Below, in pieces: positions 45,784-55,952 of a stretch of 64,000 bases of DNA. The stretch is from Devosia submarina. GTDB taxonomy: Bacteria > Pseudomonadota > Alphaproteobacteria > Rhizobiales > Devosiaceae. The notes beneath the pieces are model-generated. The model was not told the origin of the DNA. It saw nothing but the letters and a program-made list of their open reading frames with translations, and searched no databases. Position 1 is the stretch's first letter; every line of letters begins with the position of its first letter. The translations under genes were made by a program, and so were the position numbers. Where the stretch lies: NCBI RefSeq assembly GCF_003056345.1, contig NZ_PYWB01000002.1, forward strand, positions 1 through 64,000, in the 5' to 3' direction.

Positions 45784-47490
45784 CGCTACCCCGACCAGCC
45801 GCAATGGGACGGATTGGTAGCCCCTGTCATTATCCAGCTTGAAGTTGTCGATCACGGAATCGAGCTCTGCTGCCTGCGCCTCGGTTTGCTCGATGGCGGC
45901 GTTGGTTTGTTCCACCAGAGCGGCATTGTGCTGGGTCATTTCGTCCATCTGGCGCACAGCGATTGTTACCTCGTCCAAAGCGCCCGATTGCTCTCGATTG
46001 GCTTGAGCGATAGAGTCGATGAGCTCGGAACTATCCCTGGCGTCAGCGAGAATGTCGGTGAGCTTTTGAGCGGCTTGTGCCACTAGCGCAGAACCGGCCT
46101 GTACCTCATGCGCACTCGCCTCAATCAGCGTCTTGATCTCGCTAGAGGCCTGCGCTGCAGATTGTGCGAGGCGACGGACTTCGACAGCGACCACCGCAAA
46201 GCCCTTGCCAGCATCCCCTGCCCTCGCCGCTTCCACGGAGGCGTTAAGTGCCAGCAGATTGGTTTGGAAGGCCACATCATCGATCAGGCTGATGATGTTT
46301 GAGATCTTGCCTGAACTGGTTTCGATTGCAGCCATCGCGGCGTTGGCGTTGTTCATGACTACGCCGCCCTGCGTAGCATCTGCCGCAAGGCTGCGCGCCT
46401 TTTCGCTCGCGTTTGCTGCGCGCTGGGCGTTTTCGCTGACGGCCGTGGATAATTGTTCAATTGCTGCCGAGGTTTGCTCGATCGTTGCCGCCTGCTTGGT
46501 GGTGCGCTCAGAAAGGTCGTTGGCACCGGCCAGGATCTCGCCTGTCGCGGTCTTAAGGGATCGGGAGGTTCTTTGCAGGCCGGTGACAATGTCCAGCAGG
46601 CGGCTTAGGGACTGGTTATAGGCTAGACGCAGCTCTTCGTATTGCCCGATAAAGCTGGTGTCGATGCGGCCGCTGAGGTCCCCTTGAGCCATCTTCGCGA
46701 GGCTTTCGGTTAACCTTGCGATAACACCTTCTGCCCGTTTGCGCTCCGTAATGTTACTGGCAAACTTGATGATCTTGATGAGCTTGCCCTGGGCATCGAA
46801 CACGGGATTGTAGGAAGCGTCGATCCAGACTTCCTTTCCGCCTTTGCCAAAGCGCTGGAACTCGGCAGCGATAATTTCGCCGGCTCGTAACCGACCCCAG
46901 AACTCAGCGTATTCGGGAGTGCGCGTGTAAGCAGGATCGCAGAACATGCGGTGGTGCTTACCGACGATCTCGTCCAGGCTGTAGCCGATCGTGTTGAGCA
47001 GATTGTCGTTTGCCGTGATCACCGTGCCATCAAGGGCCAACTCGATCACGGCCTGCACACGGCTGAGTGCGGCTGTTTGCGCCTCATGATCGGCGGCGCG
47101 GTTTTTCTGCTCGGTGATGTCCGTTGCGAACTTGATAATCTTGACTGGCTTGCCAGCCTTGTTCAGGACCGGATTGTAGCTGGCCTGAATCCAAACCTCC
47201 CGACCATCCTTGGCGATGCGCCGGTAGGCTGCAGACTGAAACTTGCCGCCTGCCAAATCTGCCCAGAACTGCTTGTATTGGGCGGATTGCGCGTAATCCT
47301 GGTCCACAAACATGGTGTGGTGCTTGCCGGTAATCTCGTGGAGTTCGTAGCCAAGCACCGATAGAAAATTTTCGTTGGCAGTGATAATCAGCCCCTCGAG
47401 GGTGAATTCGATCACTGCCTGGCTGCGCATGATGGCATCAACCTTGGCCTGGTTGTCGCCAGAGACATCTCTTCTGAACAATTTGCGCAT
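45772..47490 (-). CDS. Soluble methyl-accepting chemotaxis protein with two PAS domains
   Basis: 572 residues from the ATG at 47490 behind GGGGAG; an upstream in-frame extension is not family-like. Two tandem PAS/PAC units (about 10-130 and 130-255) are near copies: both contain ANxNxLxxxGYxLxEIxGKHH and a KDGREVWI or KGGKEVWI strand. A short HAMP-like linker follows. The MCP domain has [18 protein letters not shown] and [18 protein letters not shown]. There is no membrane segment, so it senses an internal cue such as redox state or a flavin/haem-bound ligand. The tail lacks a CheR pentapeptide. Confidence 0.92.
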   Translation of the reverse strand: MRKLFRRDVSGDNQAKVDAIMRSQAVIEFTLEGLIITANENFLSVLGYELHEITGKHHTMFVDQDYAQSAQYKQFWADLAGGKFQSAAYRRIAKDGREVWIQASYNPVLNKAGKPVKIIKFATDITEQKNRAADHEAQTAALSRVQAVIELALDGTVITANDNLLNTIGYSLDEIVGKHHRMFCDPAYTRTPEYAEFWGRLRAGEIIAAEFQRFGKGGKEVWIDASYNPVFDAQGKLIKIIKFASNITERKRAEGVIARLTESLAKMAQGDLSGRIDTSFIGQYEELRLAYNQSLSRLLDIVTGLQRTSRSLKTATGEILAGANDLSERTTKQAATIEQTSAAIEQLSTAVSENAQRAANASEKARSLAADATQGGVVMNNANAAMAAIETSSGKISNIISLIDDVAFQTNLLALNASVEAARAGDAGKGFAVVAVEVRRLAQSAAQASSEIKTLIEASAHEVQAGSALVAQAAQKLTDILADARDSSELIDSIAQANREQSGALDEVTIAVRQMDEMTQHNAALVEQTNAAIEQTEAQAAELDSVIDNFKLDNDRGYQSVPLRLVGVARRA

Positions 47491-47666
47491 AGCGCGCCAC
47501 TCCCCTGCTGGTCCGCAACCAGCGCTTCGTTCATTGTTCGTTGACGCTCCGAACAGGCCAGACACTGGCCGAGCAGGGTTAATTTACGTTGAAGTTCAAT
47601 CAAGACCGCTGCCTACGCCTGCTGTACTTGTCTTGTGGAAGTGCCTCATCAAGGTAGAAAGCGCCC

Positions 47667-47873
47667 ATGAGCAAACGCATGTCTAAAACCCTGGCCGTTG
47701 AAATCGCGGATCGAACCCTCGCTATCGTCAATCCAGCGAACCGGGCTTTGGCCCTACGCGCCGCCTTGCAGCGCCACGGGTTCGCGGCGCGTGAGCCGGA
47801 GCTCACGATTTTGCAGGACAACAAGTCCCTGCGTGCGTGGCTTCTGACTACGTATGCGCCGCCAGCATCCTGA
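47667..47873 (+). CDS. Small hypothetical protein
   Basis: 68 residues. MSKRMSKTLAVEIADRTLAI is followed by NPANRALALRAALQRHGF and a short tail ending TTYAPPAS. It is basic and probably a small alpha/beta fold. AAGG lies 13 bases before the ATG, and a second ATG is available four codons in. It is not a family I recognise. It sits between a divergent chemoreceptor and a convergent pbpC. The frame has codon use typical of this genome. Confidence 0.5.
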   Translation: MSKRMSKTLAVEIADRTLAIVNPANRALALRAALQRHGFAAREPELTILQDNKSLRAWLLTTYAPPAS

Positions 47874-47920
47874 ACTTACTGCCGAGCAGCACCTCCGCGC
47901 GCGTGCTCAGCCCATGCCGC

Positions 47921-50047
47921 TTAGTTGAGAAACACGGTTACGGCGTCGCCACGCCCCTCCGCATCCACGACAGACAAGGTGACATAGCCAGGCCCATCGG
48001 GGGTCCACACGTTCTGCCGTGCGAAATCCGATCGGCCGAACGGCGCCCCATTGGCGAAATAGGTGAATGGCGGGATGCCATTGCGCACCTTGACCATGAG
48101 TGGAGCGGGATCGCCTGAACCAAACCCAAGATCAACGTCAACGCCGTCTCCCGGAAAAGCAATCTCCGGGGCGGCGTCGCGGGCAGTTTTGTCGTCGTCA
48201 GGATGCCGAAAGCGGCGGAGCGGCGTCGGCAATTCGCTGTTGGACGCAAGAACTGCCCCCGCCGGAGCACGTGGCAAGGGCGCTTTTCGGTCTCCCAGGC
48301 GGTCAAAGGCTTCAAACAAAATGGGGGCGGCTCCGGTGATTCCGGAGAGGCCGGGAACAGGGGCGCCGTCGGGCCGACCGACCCAAACGCCGATCGCGGT
48401 TCGGCCATCAAAGCCTATCGCCCAGCCGTCGCGATAACCATAGGAGGTGCCGGTTTTGTACGCGATGCGGCCGGGGGAGCCGTTGAGCGGGGGCGGCACG
48501 TCGGCGAGGATATCGGCGACATACCAGGCGGCAAGCGGGTCAAGTACGGCGGGTTTGATGTCATTTTGCTGCGAGCGTGCTTCGCTTTTGCTACCGTCTT
48601 GCAGCGTGATTGCCCGGCCTCCGTTAGCGATGGCGGCGTAGACGGAGACAAGATCGCGCAGGCTGATGCCGACGCCGCCCAAACCGACGGCAAGACTGGG
48701 GGCAGTGTTGACCGGAAGACGTGGGTCGGTGTGGGCGCGGCGTAGGCGGGACACGAGGCGCGCAGGACCGACCGCATCGAGAACGACGACGGCAGGTACG
48801 TTGAGCGACTCGGTCAAGGCATCGTGGATGGTGACGGTGCCGCGGCTATAGCCATCGAAGTTGACGGGAACATAGCCGCCAAAGGCTGTGGGACGGTCCT
48901 GGATCAGGCTTTGGGGGTGCGCGAGGCCCAGTTCGAACGCCAGACCATAGATCAGGGGTTTGAGAGTGGAGCCGGGTGACCGGATAGCGGTGGTCATGTC
49001 GACAAAGCCGTTGCTCTCGGTCGCCAGCAGGCCGGCCGAGCCGACCGAGGCAAGGATGTCGCCGCTGGTGATGTCGGCCGCGACGATCGCGACGGAGACC
49101 TTGGGGTCGATCAGGCGTGCGCGGGCAGCGCCGAGGCGTTCGAGAGCATCCTGGAGGCGCTTGTCGATGGTGAGGCTGATGGTGCGTGCATCGGGTTGTA
49201 ATTTGGTAGCCTGTTCGGCCATGTGCGCCGCCAGCATGGGGAATGCGCGGCGGGCAGTGGGGACCGGCTCGCGCTTGGCGGCCCGCGCTTCTTCTTCGCC
49301 GAGGGCACCCACGGCGACGAGGCGATCGAGAACCATGTTGCGGCTGGCTTGGACCGCCTTGGGGTCGCGGTCGGGGCGGCGAGCTTCGGGGGATTGCGGC
49401 AGGGCTACAAGCAACGCGGCTTCGGCGGTGGTAAGGCGGTTGGGCTCCTTGCCGAAATAGGCCAGGGTCGCGGCGCGGATGCCTTCGATATTGCCGCCAT
49501 AGGGCGCAAGGGTCAGGTAGAGGCCGATGATCTCGTCCTTGCCCAGTTCCTGCTCAAGGCGGCCCGCATGAACCATCTGGCGGAGCTTGCCCCACCAATT
49601 GCGCGTGGGTTGACCTTCGATGAGGCGGGCGACCTGCATGGTCAGGGTCGAGCCGCCGGAGACAACGCGCCCCCCTGCCCCAATGAACTGCGCGGCGGCG
49701 CGCGCCATGGAGGACCAGGCGATGCCGTCGTGCTCGCGGAAAGAGCGGTCCTCGTAGGCGATCAGCATGGCAAGGAAGCGTGGATCAACGGCCGCGCGGT
49801 TGACCGGTAGGCGCCAGCGGCCGTCAGCGGTGGTGAAGGGGCGCAGGAGGGAGCCGTTGCGGTCGGCGACAGTGGTCGAGACAGGGAGCGTGGCGAGTTG
49901 GGGTGTTGGGGGCAGGGTTTGGGTGATGGTTGCGATGGTGGAGGCGAGTTGGATGGTGCCGGCGGTGGCGAGGACAAAGAGGGCGAAGCCGGCGAGGATT
50001 AGCCGGTGGAGCCAGGAGGTGGGGAAGACTGTGCCTTCACCGGTCAT
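47921..50047 (-). CDS. pbpC: Penicillin-binding protein 1C
   Basis: 708 residues from the ATG at 50047. The open frame continues 60 codons further, but that part is translated REP sequence. One membrane anchor (12-34). Glycosyltransferase domain with catalytic Glu99 in AMLIAYEDRSFREHDG, plus GGSTLTMQVARL. Transpeptidase domain with Ser360 and Lys363 in SPGSTLKPLIY, SLN in TESLNVPAV and KTGTSYGYRDGW. The C-terminal BiPBP_C domain is present. It polymerises and crosslinks peptidoglycan. It directly follows the alpha-2-macroglobulin gene, a known pairing thought to couple wall repair to trapping of proteases. Confidence 0.94.
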   Translation of the reverse strand: MTGEGTVFPTSWLHRLILAGFALFVLATAGTIQLASTIATITQTLPPTPQLATLPVSTTVADRNGSLLRPFTTADGRWRLPVNRAAVDPRFLAMLIAYEDRSFREHDGIAWSSMARAAAQFIGAGGRVVSGGSTLTMQVARLIEGQPTRNWWGKLRQMVHAGRLEQELGKDEIIGLYLTLAPYGGNIEGIRAATLAYFGKEPNRLTTAEAALLVALPQSPEARRPDRDPKAVQASRNMVLDRLVAVGALGEEEARAAKREPVPTARRAFPMLAAHMAEQATKLQPDARTISLTIDKRLQDALERLGAARARLIDPKVSVAIVAADITSGDILASVGSAGLLATESNGFVDMTTAIRSPGSTLKPLIYGLAFELGLAHPQSLIQDRPTAFGGYVPVNFDGYSRGTVTIHDALTESLNVPAVVVLDAVGPARLVSRLRRAHTDPRLPVNTAPSLAVGLGGVGISLRDLVSVYAAIANGGRAITLQDGSKSEARSQQNDIKPAVLDPLAAWYVADILADVPPPLNGSPGRIAYKTGTSYGYRDGWAIGFDGRTAIGVWVGRPDGAPVPGLSGITGAAPILFEAFDRLGDRKAPLPRAPAGAVLASNSELPTPLRRFRHPDDDKTARDAAPEIAFPGDGVDVDLGFGSGDPAPLMVKVRNGIPPFTYFANGAPFGRSDFARQNVWTPDGPGYVTLSVVDAEGRGDAVTVFLN

Positions 50048-50068
50048 GGGCAGATGCCGCAGTCGACG

Positions 50069-50165
50069 CCCTCCCCCTCGCGGGGAGGGATCAAGGGTGG
50101 GGGTCGCTTGGCCCCGGTATCGGGGCTCCCGCACCCCCTCCCGGCCTCCCCCGTCAAGGGGGAGG
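50069..50165. repeat. Pair of inverted REP-like palindromes
   Basis: Two GC-rich hairpins, CCCTCCCC/GGGGAGGG (50069-50089) and CCTCCCCC/GGGGGAGG (50145-50165), each have a GGGNGGGGGT-type tail. The tails point towards each other, so the units are in opposite orientation like a BIME. They fill the gap between the alpha-2-macroglobulin stop and the pbpC start. Such elements can stabilise mRNA or attenuate the downstream gene. Confidence 0.75.
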
Positions 50166-50227
50166 TGCAGCGCGGTGGTCGGGTGAGCTTGAGTGCCGCT
50201 ATCATTTCGGGATTGTGCTCTTTGCAC

Positions 50228-53200
50228 TCATGGCCCGGTCGCCGTCACCTCGATCTGCCCCGAGGCCGTGTTTGCGCGGAATTCGGGGCGGTACATGTCT
50301 TCAACGGTGGCTCCGGGCAGCACAAACTGGCCGGGGGAAACAGCGCGGACAATATAGGCGGTGGTGAAGCTGCCGGGGTCCGCGCCAAAGCGGAAGGCAG
50401 CGACAAACTGGTCGGTGCGGGATTCCACATGATTGGGTCCATCGAGGTCCAGCCAGCTATAATCGTTGGCGCCGCCGCTGGAGAGATTGGGGTTTTCGAT
50501 CTCGAAGCCGGCCGGCAGAGGATCGGCGAGCAGGTACTGGCCGGAGCCAAGCTGTTCGGCATGGGCGGTCAGCACCACGACAAGCCGCTCGTTCTGGGCG
50601 ATGGGTTCCAACTGCGGATCGATCAGCGTGCCGTCGGTGAGGTAGTATTCGCGATAGATTGTGAAGCCATTGCTCGAGGCGTCGGTGGCCACGGTGGGAT
50701 ATCCGGTGACAGTAACCCGGGCTTCGGTATCGGCATCGCTGGTGTTGGCGAGTTTGATGGGCTCGAAACCCTGCTGCTCGAACTTGCGATAGACCTCCCC
50801 AGCGAGAGCTTCGCCGTTGAGGGTAATCGAGCCATCTGCCGTAGACTTGCCCAGAGCCGCTGCGGTGAGCAGGGTCCAGCTATCCTCCTGGGTGGAGGTA
50901 TATTTGGCATTGTCGCGCAGTTGGGCGAGTTGTTCGGCAAGCCCGATCAGATCGGCGCCCTGCGGCTTGAACTCGGCGGCAAGGGCCAAGACGCCCGCGG
51001 TGTCGCGCAGGCGGCTGCCATAGTCGGGACGGTAGCGGCGTGTGTCCTCTGGTTTGGAAAGATTTTTGAGCGCCGCTGCGAAGGCTGCGTTGGAGCGGTC
51101 GGTGTCGCCATAGAGGGCGAGCGCTGCGCCCAGTTGGGCCTGGGCCAGCGGCGAGCCGAAGGCGTCGAGGCGGGCTTCAAGATAGTAGCGCAGATCGCCC
51201 ATGGCGACCCGGCCAGCTCGAGCCAGATCATAGAGTGCATAGGCTACCCCTTCCCCGCCATCGTCGAAATCGGAGGCGTAGGAGAGCTGGTTGGAGAGGT
51301 TATCAAGCGCCATGGTCATGGCCTGTTCGGGAACGTCATAGCCGGCCGCCCTGGCGCGCAGGAGGAAATCGGTGATGAAGCCGTCGAGCCACAAATCACC
51401 GCCATCGAACGGACCCCAGAGGCCAAAGCCGCCAGCCGAGGTCTGCTTGGAAAGCACGCTGCCGATAGCGTCGGTGACGGTCTTGTTGAGCTTGTCGTCG
51501 CCTTCAAGGCCAATCAGCTTGGCGACGTCGTTGAGGTAGAGCAGCGGGAAAGCGCGGCTGGCGGTTTGTTCGGCACAACCATAGGGATAGCGATCCAGCG
51601 CAAGCAACAGGCCGGGCACATCGAGGCGTGCCAGGGGGCCGACGGCAAGGGTCAGCTGGCCGGTATTGGCGAGGAAGCTATCGAAATAGCCGCCATCGAT
51701 TGTAGCGCTTTCGCCGGCTGCGATGGGCAGCAAGCGGGTGGTGGTGACGGGAGCGCTGACTGGCCGAACGCCCAGCGTCAGGTCCTTGATCTGGGTGGTG
51801 CCGTCGGGAGCGGTGATGGTCAGGGCGATCGGCCAATCGCCAATGGAAACGCCGGTCAGCGAAAGGGTGAGCGAGGTTCGGTCACCCTTGGCGAGTTCGA
51901 CCTCGGTGTCGCTCGCGTCGGCCGTGATGCCGGTGCCGGTCGAGAGCGAGACGCCGTAGGCACCGGGTTCGCCGTCCATGTTGTTGATTTCAACAAGCAG
52001 GCGGGACTGGTCATCGACGCGCAGGAAGCGGGGTGGGCTGAGGGTGACGACGACGGGGTCTCGCACCATGACATCGGCCGAAGCATGGCCCACGGCATCC
52101 ACGCTCCAGGCCATGGCCATGACGCGGACAGTGCCGGAGAAATCGGGCATGTCGAAGGTGACGGTGGCCTTGCCTTCGTCGTCAACCTCGGCGATGCCGG
52201 AGTGGAGCGCCACGAGCACCGAAGTGGGTGGAGGCGTACCGAGGCGGGCGCCCCCGCCATCCCCGCCCGAGCGCATGGCGCCGGGCAGGCCCTGGGTGGG
52301 ATCGATCAGCGAACCATAGAGGTCGCGAATGTCCATGCCGAGCTGGCGCTGGCCGAAATACCAGCCATCGGGATCGGGCACTTTGAAGTTGGTCAGATTG
52401 AGGATGCCGAGGTCCAGGGCGGCGACGGCAACATAGGCTTTTTGGCCAACGGCGAGGTTACCGAGTTCGACGGTAGTGGTGAAGCTCTGGCGCGGCAGGG
52501 TCACTTTCGGCGTGCCGAGCTTGACGTCGAGCTTGCGATGGCCGGGATCGATTTCGGCAAAGGCAAGACCCAGGGCACGCGAGGGCATGCGCTTGGCGGC
52601 GACGTCGGAGGGGCGATAAAGGATCGCCGTGACATAGGCGCCGGGGCCCCAATCGTCGGTCACTTCGAGCGGCACGGTGGTGCCGCCTTCGGGGACGTCC
52701 ACGGCCTGCATGGCGATGACGCGGTTGTCGACCACCATCACCAGCGCGGTGCCTGCAAATTGTGGATCGAGCTTGAGATTGGCGGTTTCGCCGACGCGGT
52801 AGGTCGGCTTGTCGAGCGCGACCTGGAGCGTATCGGGCGTGTCGGAGCCGGCATTGGCATAATAATAACCGGCGTAGAATTCATAGCTGGAGGAGGTGGC
52901 GTCAGGGCCTGTGCTGGAAACCTCCACGCGATAACGGCCCCAATTGACATTTGCCCCTATGGTGGCGGGGCCGTCCTCAGGCGTGTCGATGGTGCCGATG
53001 GCGACTTCACGCGTGGTGGTGATGGCTTCCCACTTCCAGGTGGTGCCATCGCGATACCATTGGTAATTGGTTTCGACGCGGGAAATTGTCCAATCAAGAT
53101 CGGGCTTGGCAATTGCCTCGCCCTGGGGAGAAACAGTGACAATGTCGAAGCGCGCTTCAGTGCCTTGGGCAAGGCCGGTGGCGTCGGTGAAGGTGGGCTT

Positions 53201-55711
53201 GATGCCGATGCGGTCGGCAGTGGCGAGAACCGGGCGGGTGATGCTGCGCTCGATGGTGCGTCCGTTGCTGTCAACGAGGCGCAACAGGATCTGCGCTTCA
53301 AGCGGACGGGTGGTGACCTGTGGCTCAGGCAGCGTGACCTCGGCGACGGCATTGCCAGAGGCGTCGGTGGTGCCCACCACGCCAAGCGGCTCGCGCATGG
53401 TCTCGATGGTGTCATCGAGCCGGCCAAAGGTGTAGCCCGGAAAGCCTTGGAGTGTCGTAACGGGGCGCACGATGGCATCGGCTTCGATGGCCAGATCAGG
53501 GGCCGTGGCGCCATAGAGGTATTTGGCGGCTATTTCGATCGGGATGGCCTGATCGGTAGCGAAAGGGCCGTCTTCGGCCGAAACGTCGAAAGCCAGGCGC
53601 TCGGGCTCGAAATCTTCCACGAGGAAGCTGGTGCCGGAGAGCGCGTCGGCATTGGGGTCGGAATAAAGGCGCAGGGTCCAGGAGCCGCGCATAGCTTCCT
53701 CGACCATGGGAAGAGCTGTCCAATAGCCGCCGGCGCCCTCGTCCTTGAGCACCTGGGTGGAGGCGACGACGCCATCGGGGCGCTGGATTTCAAGCGTCAG
53801 GGGCAGATCGGTGACGGCGTTGGCGCGTTCGTCGCGCAGGAGGGCCGTGAGGAACACGGTTTCGCCGGGTCGATAAACGCCGCGCTCGGTGGTGGCGAAG
53901 AGATCGAGCGGACCGGGTGATGGGCGGCCCTCGACACCGCGATCGGTCAGATCGAAAGCGGTTCGGGAGAGATCGAGAAAGGCGTAATCGCCCCCTGCGG
54001 TTTCAGCCACCAGCAATTGAGGCGCCCTGCCCCCGGTGCCTCGAGCAAGGCCGGGCGCAAAGGTGACGCGGCCTTCGGCGTCGGAGCGCGCTTCGCCCAG
54101 GATCTCGTTGTTGACGGCTACGAGGCGCACATCGGCATCAGCTACGGGCTGGGCATCGGTCAGGCCGCGCACAAAGGCATGCAGACCATCGTCGCCCGAG
54201 AGCGTGGTGAGGCCCAGATCGGTGACAATGAACCACTGGGTGGCCATGTCGGTCCAGTATTCGCTGTCGTCCTTATCCTTAACGCGGGCGGTGATGACAT
54301 AGGCTCCGGCCTGGAGTTGGCCGACGGCTTCGGCCACGGGAATAGCGGTGGTGGTCAACTCATTGGGCTTGCCCGGGGCGAGGTCGACTTCACCGGTCCA
54401 GACCTCATGGCCGACCTGGTCGGCAATGTTCTGGGCAGAGTATTGGCTGAGATTCCCCTGAAAGATGCCATCGCGAACAGCGGTGGCGATCGAGCGATCC
54501 CCAATACGGTAGATCATGACATCGGCAATTTCGGCGTTGACCGAAGTGATCGGCAGGCCGCCGCCGAGGCCAGCTGGCATGACATAGGCGTTGTTGGCAA
54601 AGCCCACGAAGGGCGTGCGATCGGGCACGTAGACGTCGAGCGATACGTCCTTGGCGAGGGTTTCGCCATCGGCGGAAGGAAGGCCCGCGCGCAGGCGGAT
54701 GTCGTAGCGGCGGCCATGGGCGAGGCCTTCGATGCAGATCTGCTGCTGCTCGGTTTCAACTGACGCCTGGGGCGTGTCGGTGACAACCACGTAGGCGGAC
54801 AGGTCGGTGGACCCGAGGGGCGAGGAGAAGACGGCGCATATCTGGGGCGAGGCTGCTTCGGCATCGACTAAATGGTTGGTGACGCGGAAGCCGTTTTCGG
54901 CGACGACTTTGTCGAGGTGCTCGGCGATGACGTCGTTTGGCTGCAGGCGCAGGGAAAGGCGATAGGTGGCGATCACCTCGCGCCACATGCCGCGAAATTC
55001 CATGGCATTGGCCAGGGCAGCAAGGGCATCGGCGCGCGCATGGGCCTCGGTGGAGCGCAGGAAGGCGTTCATGGCGGCCGAACTTGCGGTGATTGCCAGA
55101 TCGTAGCTGTTGTCGCCTTCGGGCTTGCCGGCAACGGCTTCGGCCTGAGTCAGGGCAGCCTGGGCCAGGGCCTGCCAGAGGGCGGGGTCATTGCTGTTGA
55201 TCGCGAGGGCCTGGCGATAGGCCACCATGGCGCCGACCGGATTTTCGGCGGTGGCAGCTTCATCGGCTTGCGCCACGAGGTCGGCATAGACAGCCCTAGG
55301 CGGCGGGGTATCGGTTTGCGGCAGGCTTTGCGCGAAGCTTTTGGCTTCGTCGATCAGACTTTGTGCAGGGAACGGCAGTTCGGCCTGTCGCTCGGCCTGG
55401 ATGACCGCGGCCGAAGTGGCGCGGTCGATGCGACCGGAAACGGCACCGTTGAACTCAGCCTCTTCACCGGCCGCGCTCTTAAGGAAGCACCAGCTGGATT
55501 TTTCGTTGAAGGTGAACGCCTCGCAGATATTGTCTCCAGCGCAGGAGGCGGTGCAGCTATCGAGGTCGGTGTCGCGGATGATGTCGTAGTCAGAGCCCGG
55601 AAGGTCGGTGTTCTGGAGGATAGTAACGTCCTGCGCCTGGGCCAGGGTCATGGCCATTCCCAGCACCAGAGCCGCACCCAGCAAACGCAAATTCCTCAGA
55701 CCACGCAGCAT
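50228..55711 (-). CDS. Bacterial alpha-2-macroglobulin with N-terminal PAN domain
   Basis: 1827 residues from the ATG at 55711 behind GGGGAGGG. A signal peptide (1-27, ending AQAQ) is followed by a Cys-rich PAN/Apple domain (~30-95, with DSCTASCAGDNICEAF). Next come a short repeat region rich in Ala helices and a series of MG beta domains. The A2M core has the thioester motif YGCAEQTASR (Cys1379 to Gln1382), then a helical thioester domain and the C-terminal receptor-like domain. In the periplasm it would trap attacking proteases by covalent linkage. There is no lipobox, so it is probably soluble, unlike E. coli YfhM. It is followed by pbpC, the known partner. Confidence 0.93.
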   Translation of the reverse strand: MLRGLRNLRLLGAALVLGMAMTLAQAQDVTILQNTDLPGSDYDIIRDTDLDSCTASCAGDNICEAFTFNEKSSWCFLKSAAGEEAEFNGAVSGRIDRATSAAVIQAERQAELPFPAQSLIDEAKSFAQSLPQTDTPPPRAVYADLVAQADEAATAENPVGAMVAYRQALAINSNDPALWQALAQAALTQAEAVAGKPEGDNSYDLAITASSAAMNAFLRSTEAHARADALAALANAMEFRGMWREVIATYRLSLRLQPNDVIAEHLDKVVAENGFRVTNHLVDAEAASPQICAVFSSPLGSTDLSAYVVVTDTPQASVETEQQQICIEGLAHGRRYDIRLRAGLPSADGETLAKDVSLDVYVPDRTPFVGFANNAYVMPAGLGGGLPITSVNAEIADVMIYRIGDRSIATAVRDGIFQGNLSQYSAQNIADQVGHEVWTGEVDLAPGKPNELTTTAIPVAEAVGQLQAGAYVITARVKDKDDSEYWTDMATQWFIVTDLGLTTLSGDDGLHAFVRGLTDAQPVADADVRLVAVNNEILGEARSDAEGRVTFAPGLARGTGGRAPQLLVAETAGGDYAFLDLSRTAFDLTDRGVEGRPSPGPLDLFATTERGVYRPGETVFLTALLRDERANAVTDLPLTLEIQRPDGVVASTQVLKDEGAGGYWTALPMVEEAMRGSWTLRLYSDPNADALSGTSFLVEDFEPERLAFDVSAEDGPFATDQAIPIEIAAKYLYGATAPDLAIEADAIVRPVTTLQGFPGYTFGRLDDTIETMREPLGVVGTTDASGNAVAEVTLPEPQVTTRPLEAQILLRLVDSNGRTIERSITRPVLATADRIGIKPTFTDATGLAQGTEARFDIVTVSPQGEAIAKPDLDWTISRVETNYQWYRDGTTWKWEAITTTREVAIGTIDTPEDGPATIGANVNWGRYRVEVSSTGPDATSSSYEFYAGYYYANAGSDTPDTLQVALDKPTYRVGETANLKLDPQFAGTALVMVVDNRVIAMQAVDVPEGGTTVPLEVTDDWGPGAYVTAILYRPSDVAAKRMPSRALGLAFAEIDPGHRKLDVKLGTPKVTLPRQSFTTTVELGNLAVGQKAYVAVAALDLGILNLTNFKVPDPDGWYFGQRQLGMDIRDLYGSLIDPTQGLPGAMRSGGDGGGARLGTPPPTSVLVALHSGIAEVDDEGKATVTFDMPDFSGTVRVMAMAWSVDAVGHASADVMVRDPVVVTLSPPRFLRVDDQSRLLVEINNMDGEPGAYGVSLSTGTGITADASDTEVELAKGDRTSLTLSLTGVSIGDWPIALTITAPDGTTQIKDLTLGVRPVSAPVTTTRLLPIAAGESATIDGGYFDSFLANTGQLTLAVGPLARLDVPGLLLALDRYPYGCAEQTASRAFPLLYLNDVAKLIGLEGDDKLNKTVTDAIGSVLSKQTSAGGFGLWGPFDGGDLWLDGFITDFLLRARAAGYDVPEQAMTMALDNLSNQLSYASDFDDGGEGVAYALYDLARAGRVAMGDLRYYLEARLDAFGSPLAQAQLGAALALYGDTDRSNAAFAAALKNLSKPEDTRRYRPDYGSRLRDTAGVLALAAEFKPQGADLIGLAEQLAQLRDNAKYTSTQEDSWTLLTAAALGKSTADGSITLNGEALAGEVYRKFEQQGFEPIKLANTSDADTEARVTVTGYPTVATDASSNGFTIYREYYLTDGTLIDPQLEPIAQNERLVVVLTAHAEQLGSGQYLLADPLPAGFEIENPNLSSGGANDYSWLDLDGPNHVESRTDQFVAAFRFGADPGSFTTAYIVRAVSPGQFVLPGATVEDMYRPEFRANTASGQIEVTATGP

Positions 55712-55952
55712 GCTGCCCTCCCCATGCTCCACGCCAGCAGCATATCCACGGCAAGAACGGCAGGAAAGCAGGGGGCGGCTATATATTATGGGTGCGCGAG
55801 CGCAGGTGGGTCTGCACCTCCATCGAGTTGCCAAAGCTGACCGGTCGTGGCAGCTTCACGCCACCAAAAACGTTTCCGGAAAGCGGAACAACCAGGCGAA
55901 ACACTGGGCTTGGTAGCGGGCAAGAGCGTGAAAGACTTGATGAGGAGAAGAG

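Noticed and set aside
50006-53920. A 1304-codon open frame on the plus strand opposite alpha-2-macroglobulin
   Set aside because: It is Gly/Ala/Asp-rich with no domain, lies fully antisense to a gene with clear family motifs, and is a known effect of high-GC codon bias.
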